Assembly (NCBI RefSeq): GCF_016908495.1
Contig: NZ_JAFBDZ010000010.1
Span: 1 to 48,996 of the forward strand
Reading direction: 5' to 3'
DNA: 48,996 nucleotides
From: Rossellomorea pakistanensis
GTDB lineage: Bacteria > Bacillota > Bacilli > Bacillales > Bacillaceae_B
Shown: positions 28,745 to 36,868 of the stretch, piece by piece
Layout: every line of letters begins with the position of its first letter
Position numbering within the stretch: position 1 is the first letter of the stretch
Notes under the pieces: model-generated
Seen by the model: only the letters and a program-made list of their open reading frames with translations
Databases searched by the model: none
Told to the model about the DNA's origin: nothing
Made by a program: the position numbers and the translations under genes

Positions 28745-29245
28745 TTACGCGCCTTGCTCTTCTTTTTGATCTGCAACGGCTTTTGTTGCCAACGCAAAAT
28801 TGCGCATTGGAGCTTGTAGCACGCTGAGAAGCATAGAAAGAAGTCCTTCGCGAGATGGAAGTTCAGCGATTGCCTTAACTTCTTCAACAGATGTAATCGT
28901 ACCTTCGATAACACCCGCTTTGATTTCTAGAGCTTCGTGCTCTTTCGCAAAGTTGTTAATAATCTTTGCTGGAGCAACTACTTCTTCGTTACAGAATGCA
29001 ATTGCGTTTGGTCCAGTTAAGAATTCGTTTAATCCTTCAAGACCAGCTACTTCTGCTGCACGACGTACCATAGTGTTTTTGTACACTTTGAAGTCGATTC
29101 CTGCTTCACGAAGTTGCTTACGAAGTTCTGTTACCTCAGAAACATCAAGTCCGCGGTAGTCAACAATAATTGTTGATACACTCGCTTTTAGTTTATCAGA
29201 GATCTCATCAACGATTTGTTTCTTTTGTTCAAGAATGCTGCTCAT
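28745..29245 (-). CDS. rplJ: 50S ribosomal protein L10
   Basis: L10 anchors the L7/L12 dimers to the 50S base. The 166-residue protein starts [20 protein letters not shown] and has the conserved [20 protein letters not shown] and [10 protein letters not shown] segments and the C-terminal helix that binds L7/L12. Two adjacent ATG codons are possible; the second, seven bases from AGGAGG, matches the family. Its own leader controls it (L10 leader upstream). Confidence 0.97.
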   Translation of the reverse strand: MSSILEQKKQIVDEISDKLKASVSTIIVDYRGLDVSEVTELRKQLREAGIDFKVYKNTMVRRAAEVAGLEGLNEFLTGPNAIAFCNEEVVAPAKIINNFAKEHEALEIKAGVIEGTITSVEEVKAIAELPSREGLLSMLLSVLQAPMRNFALATKAVADQKEEQGA

Positions 29246-29298
29246 CATTACACCTCCTGTAGATTTGCTGATGAACATTTATACCGATAATAACAATA

Positions 29299-29440
29299 AA
29301 AATGCCTCCACATCACAGACGTGGAGGCATTGCAAATTGACACCTTTCAGGATCAATCTATATCGCAAATTACCTCGGTAGGAAATTAAGCCATCCGGCA
29401 CCTACTGTCTATGGTACAAATGTTATTCATTTTTACAACA
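29299..29440 (-). ncRNA. Ribosomal protein L10 leader with intrinsic terminator
   Basis: This is the autoregulatory mRNA leader bound by L10(L12)4. The conserved part reads ACAGTAGGTGCCGGATGGC and TTCCTACCGAGGTAATTT on the minus strand. It is followed by an 11-bp stem (AATGCCTCCAC / GTGGAGGCATT) and TTTT, an attenuator located 53 bases ahead of rplJ. Excess L10 complex is expected to favour the terminator. The match to the family layout is good; start and end of the transcript are approximate. Confidence 0.9.
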
Positions 29441-29446
29441 AAATAA

Positions 29447-29475
29447 ATTATATTAAATTGACAATTAAATGTCAA
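29447..29475 (-). promoter_or_regulatory. Consensus sigma-A promoter of rplJ-rplL
   Basis: TTGACA and TATAAT are both perfect and separated by exactly 17 bases. It lies immediately after the rplA stop codon and directly ahead of the L10 leader. Confidence 0.9.
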
Positions 29476-29488
29476 CCTACTTTTATAA

Positions 29489-30187
29489 TTATTTTACTGC
29501 GAAAGTAGAAGGATCTACTTTAACTCCAGGTCCCATTGTAGAAGTAACAGAAATGTTTTTCACATAAGTACCTTTAGCTGCAGCAGGTTTAGCTTTTTGG
29601 ATAGTATCAAACATTGTTGTAAGGTTTTCAACTAACTTACCATCTTCGAATGATGCTTTCCCAACGGGAACATGTACGTTACCAGCCTTATCGGCACGGT
29701 ATTCAACTTTACCAGCTTTAATTTCATTAACAGCTTTTTCTACATCGAAAGTAACTGTTCCAGTTTTAGGGTTTGGCATTAAACCTTTTGGTCCAAGTAC
29801 ACGACCTAGTTTACCAACTTCACCCATCATGTCAGGAGTTGCTACGATTACATCGAATTCGAACCAGCCTTGGTTGATTTTATTGATAAGGTCTTGATCG
29901 CCTACATAGTCAGCTCCAGCAGCTTCTGCTTCTTTAGCTTTATCACCTTTAGCGAAAACAAGAACACTTTGAGTTTTACCAGTTCCGTTCGGAAGCACAA
30001 CAGCTCCACGGATTTGCTGGTCGTTTTTACGAGTATCTACACCTAAACGGAATGCCACTTCGATTGTAGCATCAAATTTAGTGGTGCTTGTTTTTTTAAC
30101 TAGTTCAACAGCTTCTGCTACTGAATAAGCTTTTGTACGATCTACAAGCTTTTGTGCTTCTAGAAATTTTTTACCTTTTTTAGCCAT
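29489..30187 (-). CDS. rplA: 50S ribosomal protein L1
   Basis: L1 forms the mobile stalk at the E site and is a translational repressor of its own operon in many bacteria. The 232-residue protein starts [16 protein letters not shown] and has the conserved [19 protein letters not shown] and [17 protein letters not shown] segments. The frame is open 15 codons upstream, but AGGAGG before this ATG decides the start. Confidence 0.98.
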   Translation of the reverse strand: MAKKGKKFLEAQKLVDRTKAYSVAEAVELVKKTSTTKFDATIEVAFRLGVDTRKNDQQIRGAVVLPNGTGKTQSVLVFAKGDKAKEAEAAGADYVGDQDLINKINQGWFEFDVIVATPDMMGEVGKLGRVLGPKGLMPNPKTGTVTFDVEKAVNEIKAGKVEYRADKAGNVHVPVGKASFEDGKLVENLTTMFDTIQKAKPAAAKGTYVKNISVTSTMGPGVKVDPSTFAVK

Positions 30188-30237
30188 AATAATTTCCTCC
30201 TTGATTGTGGTTTTAGCGGAATAACCTCCCACGAATA

Positions 30238-30277
30238 AAGGTTGCGAGTGAAACTACTATTTCATCATCGCAACCTT
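30238..30277 (-). promoter_or_regulatory. Stem-loop between rplK and rplA, possible L1 binding site
   Basis: A 10-bp perfect stem (AAGGTTGCGA / TCGCAACCTT) encloses TGATGAAATAGTAGTTTCAC, which can pair further. It lies between the two genes, 50 bases ahead of the rplA start. L1 is known to bind a 23S-like hairpin on its own mRNA; the GATGA element in the upper stem is compatible with that, but the assignment is an inference. Confidence 0.5.
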
Positions 30278-30315
30278 GTCCAGTAGAAACAGAAACATTA
30301 AAAATTAACAGAGAA

Positions 30316-30741
30316 TTAGTCTTCGATAACAATTCCCATGCTACGTGCAGTACCTTCTACCATGCGCATTGCTGAATCAACACTTGCCGCATTTAAGTCA
30401 GGCATTTTTGTTTCAGCGATTTCACGCACCTTGTCACGCTTGAGCGTCGCAACTTTTTTACTATTCGGCTCACCTGAACCAGACTCGATTCCAGCTGCTT
30501 TCTTAAGTAAAACCGCAGCAGGTGGAGTTTTAGTGATGAATGTAAATGAACGGTCTTCGAATACCGTGATTTCAACTGGGATAATTAAGCCAGCTTGATC
30601 AGCTGTACGAGCGTTAAATTCCTTACAGAATCCCATGATATTCACACCAGCTTGACCTAATGCAGGACCAACCGGCGGAGCTGGATTCGCTTTACCAGCA
30701 GGAATTTGTAATTTAACCATCTTAATTACTTTTTTAGCCAC
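30316..30741 (-). CDS. rplK: 50S ribosomal protein L11
   Basis: L11 is part of the GTPase-associated centre, the target of thiostrepton and the sensor site for RelA. The 141-residue protein begins (M)[20 protein letters not shown], with the conserved prolines [20 protein letters not shown] and C-terminal rRNA-binding domain ending [12 protein letters not shown]. The start is GTG, six bases after AAGGAGGTG. Confidence 0.97.
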   Translation of the reverse strand: MAKKVIKMVKLQIPAGKANPAPPVGPALGQAGVNIMGFCKEFNARTADQAGLIIPVEITVFEDRSFTFITKTPPAAVLLKKAAGIESGSGEPNSKKVATLKRDKVREIAETKMPDLNAASVDSAMRMVEGTARSMGIVIED

Positions 30742-30919
30742 GAGACACACCTCCTTAAAGTCCGTGATGTGGTATTAGGGCCAATTATTGCCCTCCCACT
30801 CATAAATAAATGTCTTTATCAACATAAAGAATTATAGTAAGTTCAGTATCTCTTTTGTCGAGACACACTGACTTATGAAATATTATCACTTTTCCATTTG
30901 GATTTCAAGTTGTTTTCCA

Positions 30920-31453
30920 TTATAATTTATCAATTTGTGCGAAATCTAATTCTACTGGAGTTTCACGTCCAAACATATTTACGAGTACTTTTACTTTTGC
31001 TTTAGCAGCATCAATCTCCTCGATTGTTCCTGTAAAGTTAGCAAACGGTCCTTCATTTACAGTGACGGTTTCACCTAGTTCAAAGTTTACATCTACTTTC
31101 TTTTCAGCCATTCCCATTTGTTTTAATAGGGATTGAACCTCCTCAGGAAGTAGAGGCGTTGGCTTTGAACCAGAACCAGTCGATCCCACGAATCCCGTTA
31201 CTCCAGGCGTGTTTCGAACAACATACCAAGAATCATCTGTCATGACAATTTCAACAATAACGTAACCAGGGAAAACTTTCTTTTTCACTACTTTTTTCTT
31301 ACCATCTTTAATATCTGTTTCTTCCTCTTCAGGAACCATTACGCGGAAGATCTTATCTTGCATTCCCATAGATTCAACGCGCTTCTCAAGATTTGCTTTA
31401 ACCTTGTTTTCATATCCTGAATAAGTATGAACAACATACCAATTCTTCTCCAT
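30920..31453 (-). CDS. nusG: Transcription elongation factor NusG
   Basis: NusG binds RNA polymerase and affects pausing and termination. The 177-residue protein has the NGN domain (MEKNWYVVHTYSGYENKVKA, then FPGYVIVEIVMTDDSWYVVR) and a C-terminal KOW domain (VNEGPFANFTGTIEEID). The ATG fits the family, but its only good Shine-Dalgarno (AAGGAGGG) is about 21 bases upstream, separated by a small hairpin. It follows secE, with its own promoter and an intervening terminator. Confidence 0.97.
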   Translation of the reverse strand: MEKNWYVVHTYSGYENKVKANLEKRVESMGMQDKIFRVMVPEEEETDIKDGKKKVVKKKVFPGYVIVEIVMTDDSWYVVRNTPGVTGFVGSTGSGSKPTPLLPEEVQSLLKQMGMAEKKVDVNFELGETVTVNEGPFANFTGTIEEIDAAKAKVKVLVNMFGRETPVELDFAQIDKL

Positions 31454-31514
31454 TTTATAGGACTCTAGGTCCGTCCCTCCTTGCAATTACAATATGATTA
31501 TTTATGCCCAAATG

Positions 31515-31536
31515 AAAAAACCCGTTAACCGGGCTT
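31515..31536 (-). terminator. Terminator/attenuator ahead of nusG
   Basis: A 7-bp stem (AAGCCCG / CGGGTTT) with a five-base loop is followed by six T residues on the minus strand. It is downstream of both secE and the nusG promoter but upstream of the nusG start, so it both ends the rpmGB-secE transcript and can attenuate nusG. Confidence 0.8.
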
Positions 31537-31562
31537 GTAGAAAAGAGAATCTATTAACTTCC

Positions 31563-31571
31563 ATTATACCA
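31563..31571 (-). promoter_or_regulatory. Extended -10 promoter for nusG
   Basis: TGGTATAAT is an extended -10 (TGn plus perfect TATAAT) on the minus strand, with no good -35 at the normal distance. The expected transcript would reach the terminator stem within about 25 bases. Confidence 0.6.
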
Positions 31572-31617
31572 TGTAATGACCGTCTATATACAATGAATGT
31601 CAAAGACTTGAAAGATA

Positions 31618-31791
31618 TTACTTCAGAATAAGATTAATAAGTTCAGAAATGCCTAAATCAACAACAGTGAAAAACAGAGCAGCGAATACAACTGTTACTA
31701 GAACCGTAATCGTATATCTTGTAAGCTCTTTTCTTTTAGGCCAGCTGACCTTTTTCATTTCTGATGAAACATTACGAAAGAAATTAAACAT
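31618..31791 (-). CDS. secE: Preprotein translocase subunit SecE
   Basis: SecE clamps the SecY channel. The 57-residue product is the short Gram-positive form: an amphipathic N-terminal helix (SSEMKKVSWPKRKELTRYT) and one transmembrane segment (VLVTVVFAALFFTVVDLGI). The frame extends upstream through rpmGB in another phase, but the ATG downstream of TTGGAGG gives the family length. It is 40 bases after rpmGB. Confidence 0.96.
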   Translation of the reverse strand: MFNFFRNVSSEMKKVSWPKRKELTRYTITVLVTVVFAALFFTVVDLGISELINLILK

Positions 31792-31831
31792 TCGTTTGCA
31801 ACCTCCAACTATAACAATGGGCATTTTAGTA

Positions 31832-31981
31832 TTATTTTGTTTCCTTGTGGACTGTGTGAGCATTACAATTCTTACAATATTTCTTTATTTCAAGTCTTTC
31901 GGATTTATTCGAGTTATTACCAGCAGTACTATAGTTACGCGTTCCGCAACCCGTACATGCTAGTATAATCTTTTTTTGCAT
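31832..31981 (-). CDS. rpmGB: 50S ribosomal protein L33, zinc-binding form
   Basis: This 49-codon gene encodes a protein starting [20 protein letters not shown] and ending [17 protein letters not shown]. The two CXXC pairs (Cys9/12 and Cys36/39) make it a zinc-containing L33. It lies directly upstream of secE, the usual place of one L33 paralogue in Bacillaceae. AGGTGG six bases ahead of the ATG is the ribosome-binding site. Confidence 0.96.
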   Translation of the reverse strand: MQKKIILACTGCGTRNYSTAGNNSNKSERLEIKKYCKNCNAHTVHKETK

Positions 31982-32017
31982 TTTTTCCACCTGCAATGTG
32001 CGATATAAGTCCTAACA

Positions 32018-32046
32018 AAAATAACATGCAAGTCAAATAGTGTCAA
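32018..32046 (-). promoter_or_regulatory. Promoter of rpmGB-secE
   Basis: A perfect TTGACA is followed after 17 bases by TATTTT with an upstream TGT (extended -10). It lies between sigH and rpmGB, about 40 bases ahead of the L33 start. Confidence 0.65.
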
Positions 32047-32061
32047 TAACAGCCTTTGTAT

Positions 32062-32715
32062 CTAGAAAGTGATTTCCCTCACCTCTAGATATCTTTCAAG
32101 TTTTCTTTTGACCCTTTGTAATGCATTGTCAATAGACTTAACATGTCGGTCTAGTTCCTCTGAAATCTCTTGGTAGGATTGACCATCAAGATAAAGCGCC
32201 AATACCTTCCTCTCTAAATCACTTAAGAGCTCTGCCATCTTATCTTCCATGTTATCAAATTCTTCTCTATTTATAATGAGTTCTTCAGGATCCATCACTT
32301 TAGTCCCTGATATCACATCCAACAAGGTTCTATCCGATTCATCATCATAGATGGGCTTGTCCAATGAAACATAGGAATTTAGCGGTATATGCTTTTGTCT
32401 CGTTGCTGTTTTGATCGCCGTAATGATTTGCCTGGTAATACAAAGTTCCGCAAACGCTTTAAAAGAAGTTAGTTTGTCTTCTTTATAATCACGAATTGCT
32501 TTATATAGTCCAATCATCCCTTCTTGGACTATATCTTCTTTATCTGCACCAATAAGAAAATAAGATCGTGCCTTAGCTCTCACAAAATTCCGATATTTTT
32601 TAATAAGAAAATCTAGTGCTTCGCTTTCGCCATTATGAACCATCTCTATGATGACTTCATCGTCCATCAGATCAAATTGTTCCTTTAGTACGCCCACCTT
32701 GTTGTTTAAGCTCAC
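32062..32715 (-). CDS. sigH: RNA polymerase sigma-H factor
   Basis: SigH directs early sporulation and transition-phase transcription. The 217-residue sigma-70 family protein has region 2 (KYRNFVRAKARSYFLIGADK, DIVQEGMIGLYKAIRD, TSFKAFAELCITRQIITAIK) and region 4 (YLDGQSYQEISEELDRHVKS). The best start is GTG (MSLNNKVGVLKEQF), six bases after GGGGGG. Presence of sigH suggests a spore-forming lineage. It lies between rae1 and rpmGB, as in B. subtilis. Confidence 0.95.
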   Translation of the reverse strand: MSLNNKVGVLKEQFDLMDDEVIIEMVHNGESEALDFLIKKYRNFVRAKARSYFLIGADKEDIVQEGMIGLYKAIRDYKEDKLTSFKAFAELCITRQIITAIKTATRQKHIPLNSYVSLDKPIYDDESDRTLLDVISGTKVMDPEELIINREEFDNMEDKMAELLSDLERKVLALYLDGQSYQEISEELDRHVKSIDNALQRVKRKLERYLEVREITF

Positions 32716-32749
32716 ACATATCCCCCCGCGCAAAACAATAGATAGAAAT

Positions 32750-32779
32750 ATTATACAGTACAATTTTTTCTATCGTCAA
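32750..32779 (-). promoter_or_regulatory. sigH promoter
   Basis: TTGACG and a perfect TATAAT are 18 bases apart in the short AT-rich gap between rae1 and sigH. In B. subtilis sigH transcription is sigma-A dependent and repressed by AbrB; the AT-rich spacer is compatible with that but shows no defined operator. Confidence 0.65.
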
Positions 32780-32783
32780 CCGC

Positions 32784-33293
32784 TCATCGCTCTCCTCTGC
32801 GCCATTTTTCAAAAATTTCTGCCACTTCTGCACTTAATGAGATCTTAGAACTAGGCTTTTTATCAACCGTTTTTCGTACGTTCCTTTTTATTTTCTTGTC
32901 AATAGTTTCCACTTCATTCAGTAGTTCTCTTGCAGATTTCCTCAATGCACCTTGCCCAAAGATTGCCCATTGCTCTGTAAAGTCTGAAGTCGCTACATAG
33001 ATCTGTGTTTTGATATTATTCAGTTCTATTGCCAGTTTTTCAATTCTTTCATCCGCTGTTTCATTTTCCCGTGTAAAAATCACTTCTACTTTATAATTAT
33101 TATATTTTCTGGAAATGCCTTGTACATAATAGGCATCAAAAACAACAATCACTTTATAGCCGGTATATCCTTGGTATTCTGCCATCCTCTCTACTAAGCG
33201 GTCTCTTGAAGCAGATAAATCTTTGGTTTTCAGTTCATTAAGTTCAGGCCAGGCTCCGATGATATTGTAACCATCCACAAGGAGAATGTTCAT
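32784..33293 (-). CDS. rae1: Ribosome-associated endoribonuclease Rae1 (YacP)
   Basis: Rae1 is a NYN/PIN-fold RNase that cuts mRNA in the ribosomal A site. The 169-residue protein starts MNILLVDGYNIIGAWPEL with the catalytic Asp7 and Asn10, and has the further acidic motifs RENETADERIEKL and VATSDFTEQ. A second ATG two codons upstream overlaps the AAGGAG ribosome-binding site, so the downstream ATG is the start. It is two bases after the rlmB stop. Confidence 0.92.
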   Translation of the reverse strand: MNILLVDGYNIIGAWPELNELKTKDLSASRDRLVERMAEYQGYTGYKVIVVFDAYYVQGISRKYNNYKVEVIFTRENETADERIEKLAIELNNIKTQIYVATSDFTEQWAIFGQGALRKSARELLNEVETIDKKIKRNVRKTVDKKPSSKISLSAEVAEIFEKWRRGER

Positions 33294-33295
33294 GC

Positions 33296-34042
33296 TCATT
33301 CTCCTTGCGGGTGGCGTTTACGGAAGACCTCATACATTAGAATACTAGCTGCTACTGATGCATTTAAAGAGGTAACATGCCCCACCATTGGTAAGTGAAT
33401 AAGAAAATCACATTTGTCTCTTATAAGACGACCGATTCCCTTCCCTTCACTTCCTATTACTAAACATATCGGAAGTGTTCCATCAAGATTTCGGAAGTCA
33501 TCGCTGCCTTTAGCATCTGTTCCTGCTACCCATACTCCACGTTCCTTCAATTCGTCTATCGTTCTAGCTAGATTCGTAACTCTTGCGACAGGGATATGTT
33601 CAATTGCACCAGTAGAGGATTTTGCTACAGTAGATGTTAAACCTACAGCTCTCCTTTTCGGAATAATAATTCCGTGAGCCCCGACGGCATCTGCTGTTCT
33701 CATAATAGAACCAAGGTTATGCGGGTCTTCAAGTTCATCCAGTAACAAAAAGAAAGGAGCTTCGTTATTCGCTTCTGCTTTTGCAAATAAATCATCTATA
33801 TGGGCATACTCATAGGCCGCTATTTGCGCAACGACTCCTTGATGATGCTCGGACACCATTTGTTCAATTTTTTGCTTAGGAACAAACTGTACCAGCACGT
33901 TGGACTCTTTTGCTAATCTCATTAATTGTTGCATGGCACCCTTTTGAGAACCTTCGGCAATCCAAATTTTATTGATTTCTCTATTGGATTTTAACGCTTC
34001 CATTACTGGATTTTTACCTGCAATAAATTCATGTTGTTGCAT
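33296..34042 (-). CDS. rlmB: 23S rRNA (guanosine-2'-O-)-methyltransferase RlmB
   Basis: RlmB methylates the ribose of G2251 (E. coli numbering) in the P loop of 23S rRNA. The 248-residue SpoU-family protein has an N-terminal substrate-binding domain (HEFIAGKNPVMEAL), motif 1 EDPHNLGSIMRTADAVGAHG, motif 2 VIGSEGKGIGRLIRDKCD and motif 3 LPMVGHVTSLNASVAASIL of the knotted SPOUT fold. It lies between mrnC and rae1, within a cluster of RNA-processing genes. Confidence 0.95.
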   Translation of the reverse strand: MQQHEFIAGKNPVMEALKSNREINKIWIAEGSQKGAMQQLMRLAKESNVLVQFVPKQKIEQMVSEHHQGVVAQIAAYEYAHIDDLFAKAEANNEAPFFLLLDELEDPHNLGSIMRTADAVGAHGIIIPKRRAVGLTSTVAKSSTGAIEHIPVARVTNLARTIDELKERGVWVAGTDAKGSDDFRNLDGTLPICLVIGSEGKGIGRLIRDKCDFLIHLPMVGHVTSLNASVAASILMYEVFRKRHPQGE

Positions 34043-34045
34043 ATG

Positions 34046-34471
34046 CTATTTTCCTCCTTTTTCCTTAGACATAATAACTTCAAATACATATTGCATTATT
34101 TCTTCCAGGCGTGTTTTATTATTCTGCAAAAACAAATATCCGACTAATGCTTCAAATGCAGTACTATGACGATAGGTTTGGACATCTGTATTTTTAGGGG
34201 TTGTCCCAGATTTTGCATTTCTACCACGACGGACTATTGACATCTCTTCTTCTGATAAATAATCTTGATTCATTAATTCCTTCAAAATTGCCGCTTGTGA
34301 CTTCGCCGAGACATACCTTGTTGCTGTTCGATGAAGCTGATTCGGTTTAACTCTACCAGTTTTCAACAAGAGTTGCCGTACGTATGTTTCGTAGACGGCA
34401 TCTCCCATATAGGCAAGAACAAGACCATTTAATTGTTTTTCATCTATCGTTTCATTTTGCTCATAAATCAT
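34046..34471 (-). CDS. mrnC: Mini-ribonuclease 3
   Basis: Mini-III cleaves both ends of precursor 23S rRNA. The 141-residue protein is an RNase III catalytic domain without a dsRNA-binding domain: [18 protein letters not shown] with the catalytic Asp, [20 protein letters not shown] and EALVGYLFL with the catalytic Glu. I choose the ATG six bases after GAGGGG; a TTG six codons upstream is inside that element. It is two bases after the cysS stop. Confidence 0.95.
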   Translation of the reverse strand: MIYEQNETIDEKQLNGLVLAYMGDAVYETYVRQLLLKTGRVKPNQLHRTATRYVSAKSQAAILKELMNQDYLSEEEMSIVRRGRNAKSGTTPKNTDVQTYRHSTAFEALVGYLFLQNNKTRLEEIMQYVFEVIMSKEKGGK

Positions 34472-34473
34472 AT

Positions 34474-35871
34474 TTATCCCCTCTTCCAACGTGTACCCTG
34501 AGGAGTGTCTTCAAGAATGATATTAAGACTTTTAAGCTCATCTCTAATTTCATCTGCTCGTTTAAAATCACGGTCTTTCCTTGCTTGAATTCGTTGATTA
34601 ATTAAGTCTTCGATATCCTCATCCAGTAGTTCTTGTTCTTCTAAAGTAAGACCGAGAACCGTAAAGAACTCTTCAAATTGTTTCATGAATGCATCAATAA
34701 CTTTAACAGAGGTATTCTTCTCCATAAGATAATAATTCGCATGTTTAGAAAGCTCAAACAAAATGGATATTCCATTTGCTGTGTTAAAATCATCATCCAT
34801 CGCTTCAATGAATTGCTCCTTTAAGGAAACAATCTCTGAGAGCCATTTCTCATTGTGATCGGTTAGTTCTGCGCTTAGTTCTTTACGATGTTTTAAATTT
34901 TCGTAGGAAGTTTTTATACGATCCAAAGCTGCCTTCGAGTTTTCCAATAGTTCTAAATTATAATTAATCGGATGACGATAATGTACAGATAACATAAAGA
35001 ATCTTAAGACTTGAGGATCTTGCTCCTTAATAATGTCGTGAACAAGGACAAAATTACCTAGAGATTTGGACATTTTTTCGTTATCAATATTAATATAACC
35101 GTTATGCATCCAATAACGCGCAAAGGTTTGGCCTGTTAAAGCTTCTGATTGAGCAATTTCATTTTCGTGATGAGGGAAGGTTAAATCTTGCCCTCCTGCA
35201 TGAATATCAATCGTTTCACCTAAGTATTTTTTTGCCATGGCAGAGCATTCAATATGCCAGCCTGGACGCCCTTCCCCCCAAGGACTACCCCATGAAATTT
35301 CTCCCTCTTTAGCCGCTTTCCAAAGAACAAAATCTAAAGAGTCTTCTTTTTTATTTCCTACTTCAATACGCGCTCCCACTTTCAGCTCATCAATTGACTG
35401 ATGTGAAAGTTTTCCATATCCATCAAAGGATCTCGTACGATAATAAACATCACCTTGAGATTCATAAGCATGACCCTTTTGAATTAGTGCTTGAATAAAT
35501 TCAATAATTGTATCAATATTTTCTGTTACTGTCGGATGAGCTGTTGCTCGTTTACACCCTAGGGCTTCTGTATCTTCAAAATAAGCATTGATAAATCTTT
35601 TCGCAATCGTTGGGACCTCTTCACCGAGTTCGTTCGCAGCTTTGATGAGCTTATCATCGACATCTGTAAAGTTGGAAATAAAATTAACATCATACCCTCT
35701 ATATTCTAAATATCTTCTTACTGTATCAAATACGATAGCTGGCCTGGCATTCCCAATGTGTATAAAGTTATAGACTGTAGGGCCGCACACATACATCTTT
35801 ACCTTCCCTTCTTCTAAAGGCTTAAACACTTCTTTTTTTCTTGTCAAAGTGTTATATATTTGAATGCTCAT
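34474..35871 (-). CDS. cysS: Cysteinyl-tRNA synthetase
   Basis: CysRS charges tRNA-Cys. The 465-residue class I synthetase has Cys29 of the zinc site (YVCGPTVYN), the HIGH-type motif HIGNARPA, the zinc-ligand region [12 protein letters not shown] and [15 protein letters not shown], and KMSKSLGN. It starts inside the last codons of cysE (20-base overlap), and so is translated from the same cysteine-responsive transcript. Confidence 0.98.
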   Translation of the reverse strand: MSIQIYNTLTRKKEVFKPLEEGKVKMYVCGPTVYNFIHIGNARPAIVFDTVRRYLEYRGYDVNFISNFTDVDDKLIKAANELGEEVPTIAKRFINAYFEDTEALGCKRATAHPTVTENIDTIIEFIQALIQKGHAYESQGDVYYRTRSFDGYGKLSHQSIDELKVGARIEVGNKKEDSLDFVLWKAAKEGEISWGSPWGEGRPGWHIECSAMAKKYLGETIDIHAGGQDLTFPHHENEIAQSEALTGQTFARYWMHNGYINIDNEKMSKSLGNFVLVHDIIKEQDPQVLRFFMLSVHYRHPINYNLELLENSKAALDRIKTSYENLKHRKELSAELTDHNEKWLSEIVSLKEQFIEAMDDDFNTANGISILFELSKHANYYLMEKNTSVKVIDAFMKQFEEFFTVLGLTLEEQELLDEDIEDLINQRIQARKDRDFKRADEIRDELKSLNIILEDTPQGTRWKRG

Positions 35872-36517
35872 CAATTTGTTCTCCTTTCTGCCTAACCATT
35901 TCTAAGTCTCTTGTTAAATGATCGATTTGTCTTTGAAGATCATTGCATCTATCCATAACCGGGTCTGGCAAGTCACAATGATTCAGATCCTTCATTTTTA
36001 CACCGTCTTTAATGACGACTTTTCCAGGAATACCGACAACAGTGGAATTGGAAGGGACGTCATTCAACACAACCGAACCAGCCCCTATCTTTGAATTCTC
36101 TCCAACTGTAATCGATCCTAATACTTTTGCACCTGCTGCAATAAGAGCGTTATCTAAAATGGTCGGATGCCGCTTACCTTTCTCTTTCCCCGTTCCACCG
36201 AGAGTCACTCCTTGATAGAGTGTGACATTATTACCGATTTCACACGTCTCGCCAATAACAATTCCCATTCCATGATCAATGAAAAATCGCTTACCAATCT
36301 TTGCACCAGGATGGATCTCAATCCCTGTAAAGAAGCGGCTTACCTGAGAAATGACCCTGGCTATAAAATAGAATTTTCTTTTATAGAAAACATGAGCTAT
36401 GCGATGAGACCAAATTGCATGTAGTCCTGAATACGTCAATATCACTTCAAAATAACTTCTTGCTGCCGGATCTTGTTCAAACACCGCTTCGATATCTTCT
36501 TTAAAGGCACTAAACAT
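35852..36517 (-). CDS. cysE: Serine O-acetyltransferase
   Basis: CysE acetylates serine with acetyl-CoA, the first step of cysteine synthesis. The 221-residue protein has an N-terminal helical domain ([20 protein letters not shown]), the catalytic segment [16 protein letters not shown], and left-handed beta-helix hexapeptide repeats (IGENS-type turns, [20 protein letters not shown]). It is the first gene after the cysteine T-box and overlaps cysS. Confidence 0.97.
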   Translation of the reverse strand: MFSAFKEDIEAVFEQDPAARSYFEVILTYSGLHAIWSHRIAHVFYKRKFYFIARVISQVSRFFTGIEIHPGAKIGKRFFIDHGMGIVIGETCEIGNNVTLYQGVTLGGTGKEKGKRHPTILDNALIAAGAKVLGSITVGENSKIGAGSVVLNDVPSNSTVVGIPGKVVIKDGVKMKDLNHCDLPDPVMDRCNDLQRQIDHLTRDLEMVRQKGEQIDEHSNI

Positions 36518-36563
36518 CCATTCTTCCCCCTATCGTTTGATAATAATAAGAATAATAAGAACG

Positions 36564-36818
36564 AAAAAAAAAGCGCCTCCGTCAAAAGACAGAGACGCTT
36601 TGTGCGCGGTTCCACTCTGTTTAGGGTACAGCCCTTATGAAAGGACTAATCCCCCAACTCGAACCTTTTTAACGGCTGGTAACCGCCTTTGCCTACTACT
36701 ATTCTGCAAAGGGCTCTGAGGTGCATTTCAAAAAACGAGGGGCTTAAACCACTTTCAGCCGGTGATGGTTCTCTCTTATCAGCAATCGTTTTTTTACTTC
36801 TCCTCATCAACGCTTTTC
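36564..36818 (-). ncRNA. T-box riboswitch, Cys (UGC) specifier
   Basis: This leader senses uncharged tRNA-Cys. On the minus strand it has a stem I start GATGAGGAGAAGTA, a specifier UGC followed by A (bases 36723-36725), the T-box AGAGTGGAACCGCG (36605-36618) that forms the antiterminator, and a terminator stem of 13 bp (AAGCGTCTCTGTC / GACGGAGGCGCTT) with nine T. It precedes cysE and cysS, so low charged Cys-tRNA would raise both cysteine synthesis and Cys-tRNA charging. Confidence 0.92.
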
Positions 36819-36839
36819 ATTTATTTAATGAGTACTCTT

Positions 36840-36868
36840 AATATATTATATTTTCTCTAAAATGTTAA
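36840..36868 (-). promoter_or_regulatory. Promoter of the cysES T-box transcript
   Basis: TTAACA and TATATT are separated by 17 bases; the -35 overlaps the gltX stop codon. It starts the T-box RNA about 20 bases downstream. Confidence 0.6.
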
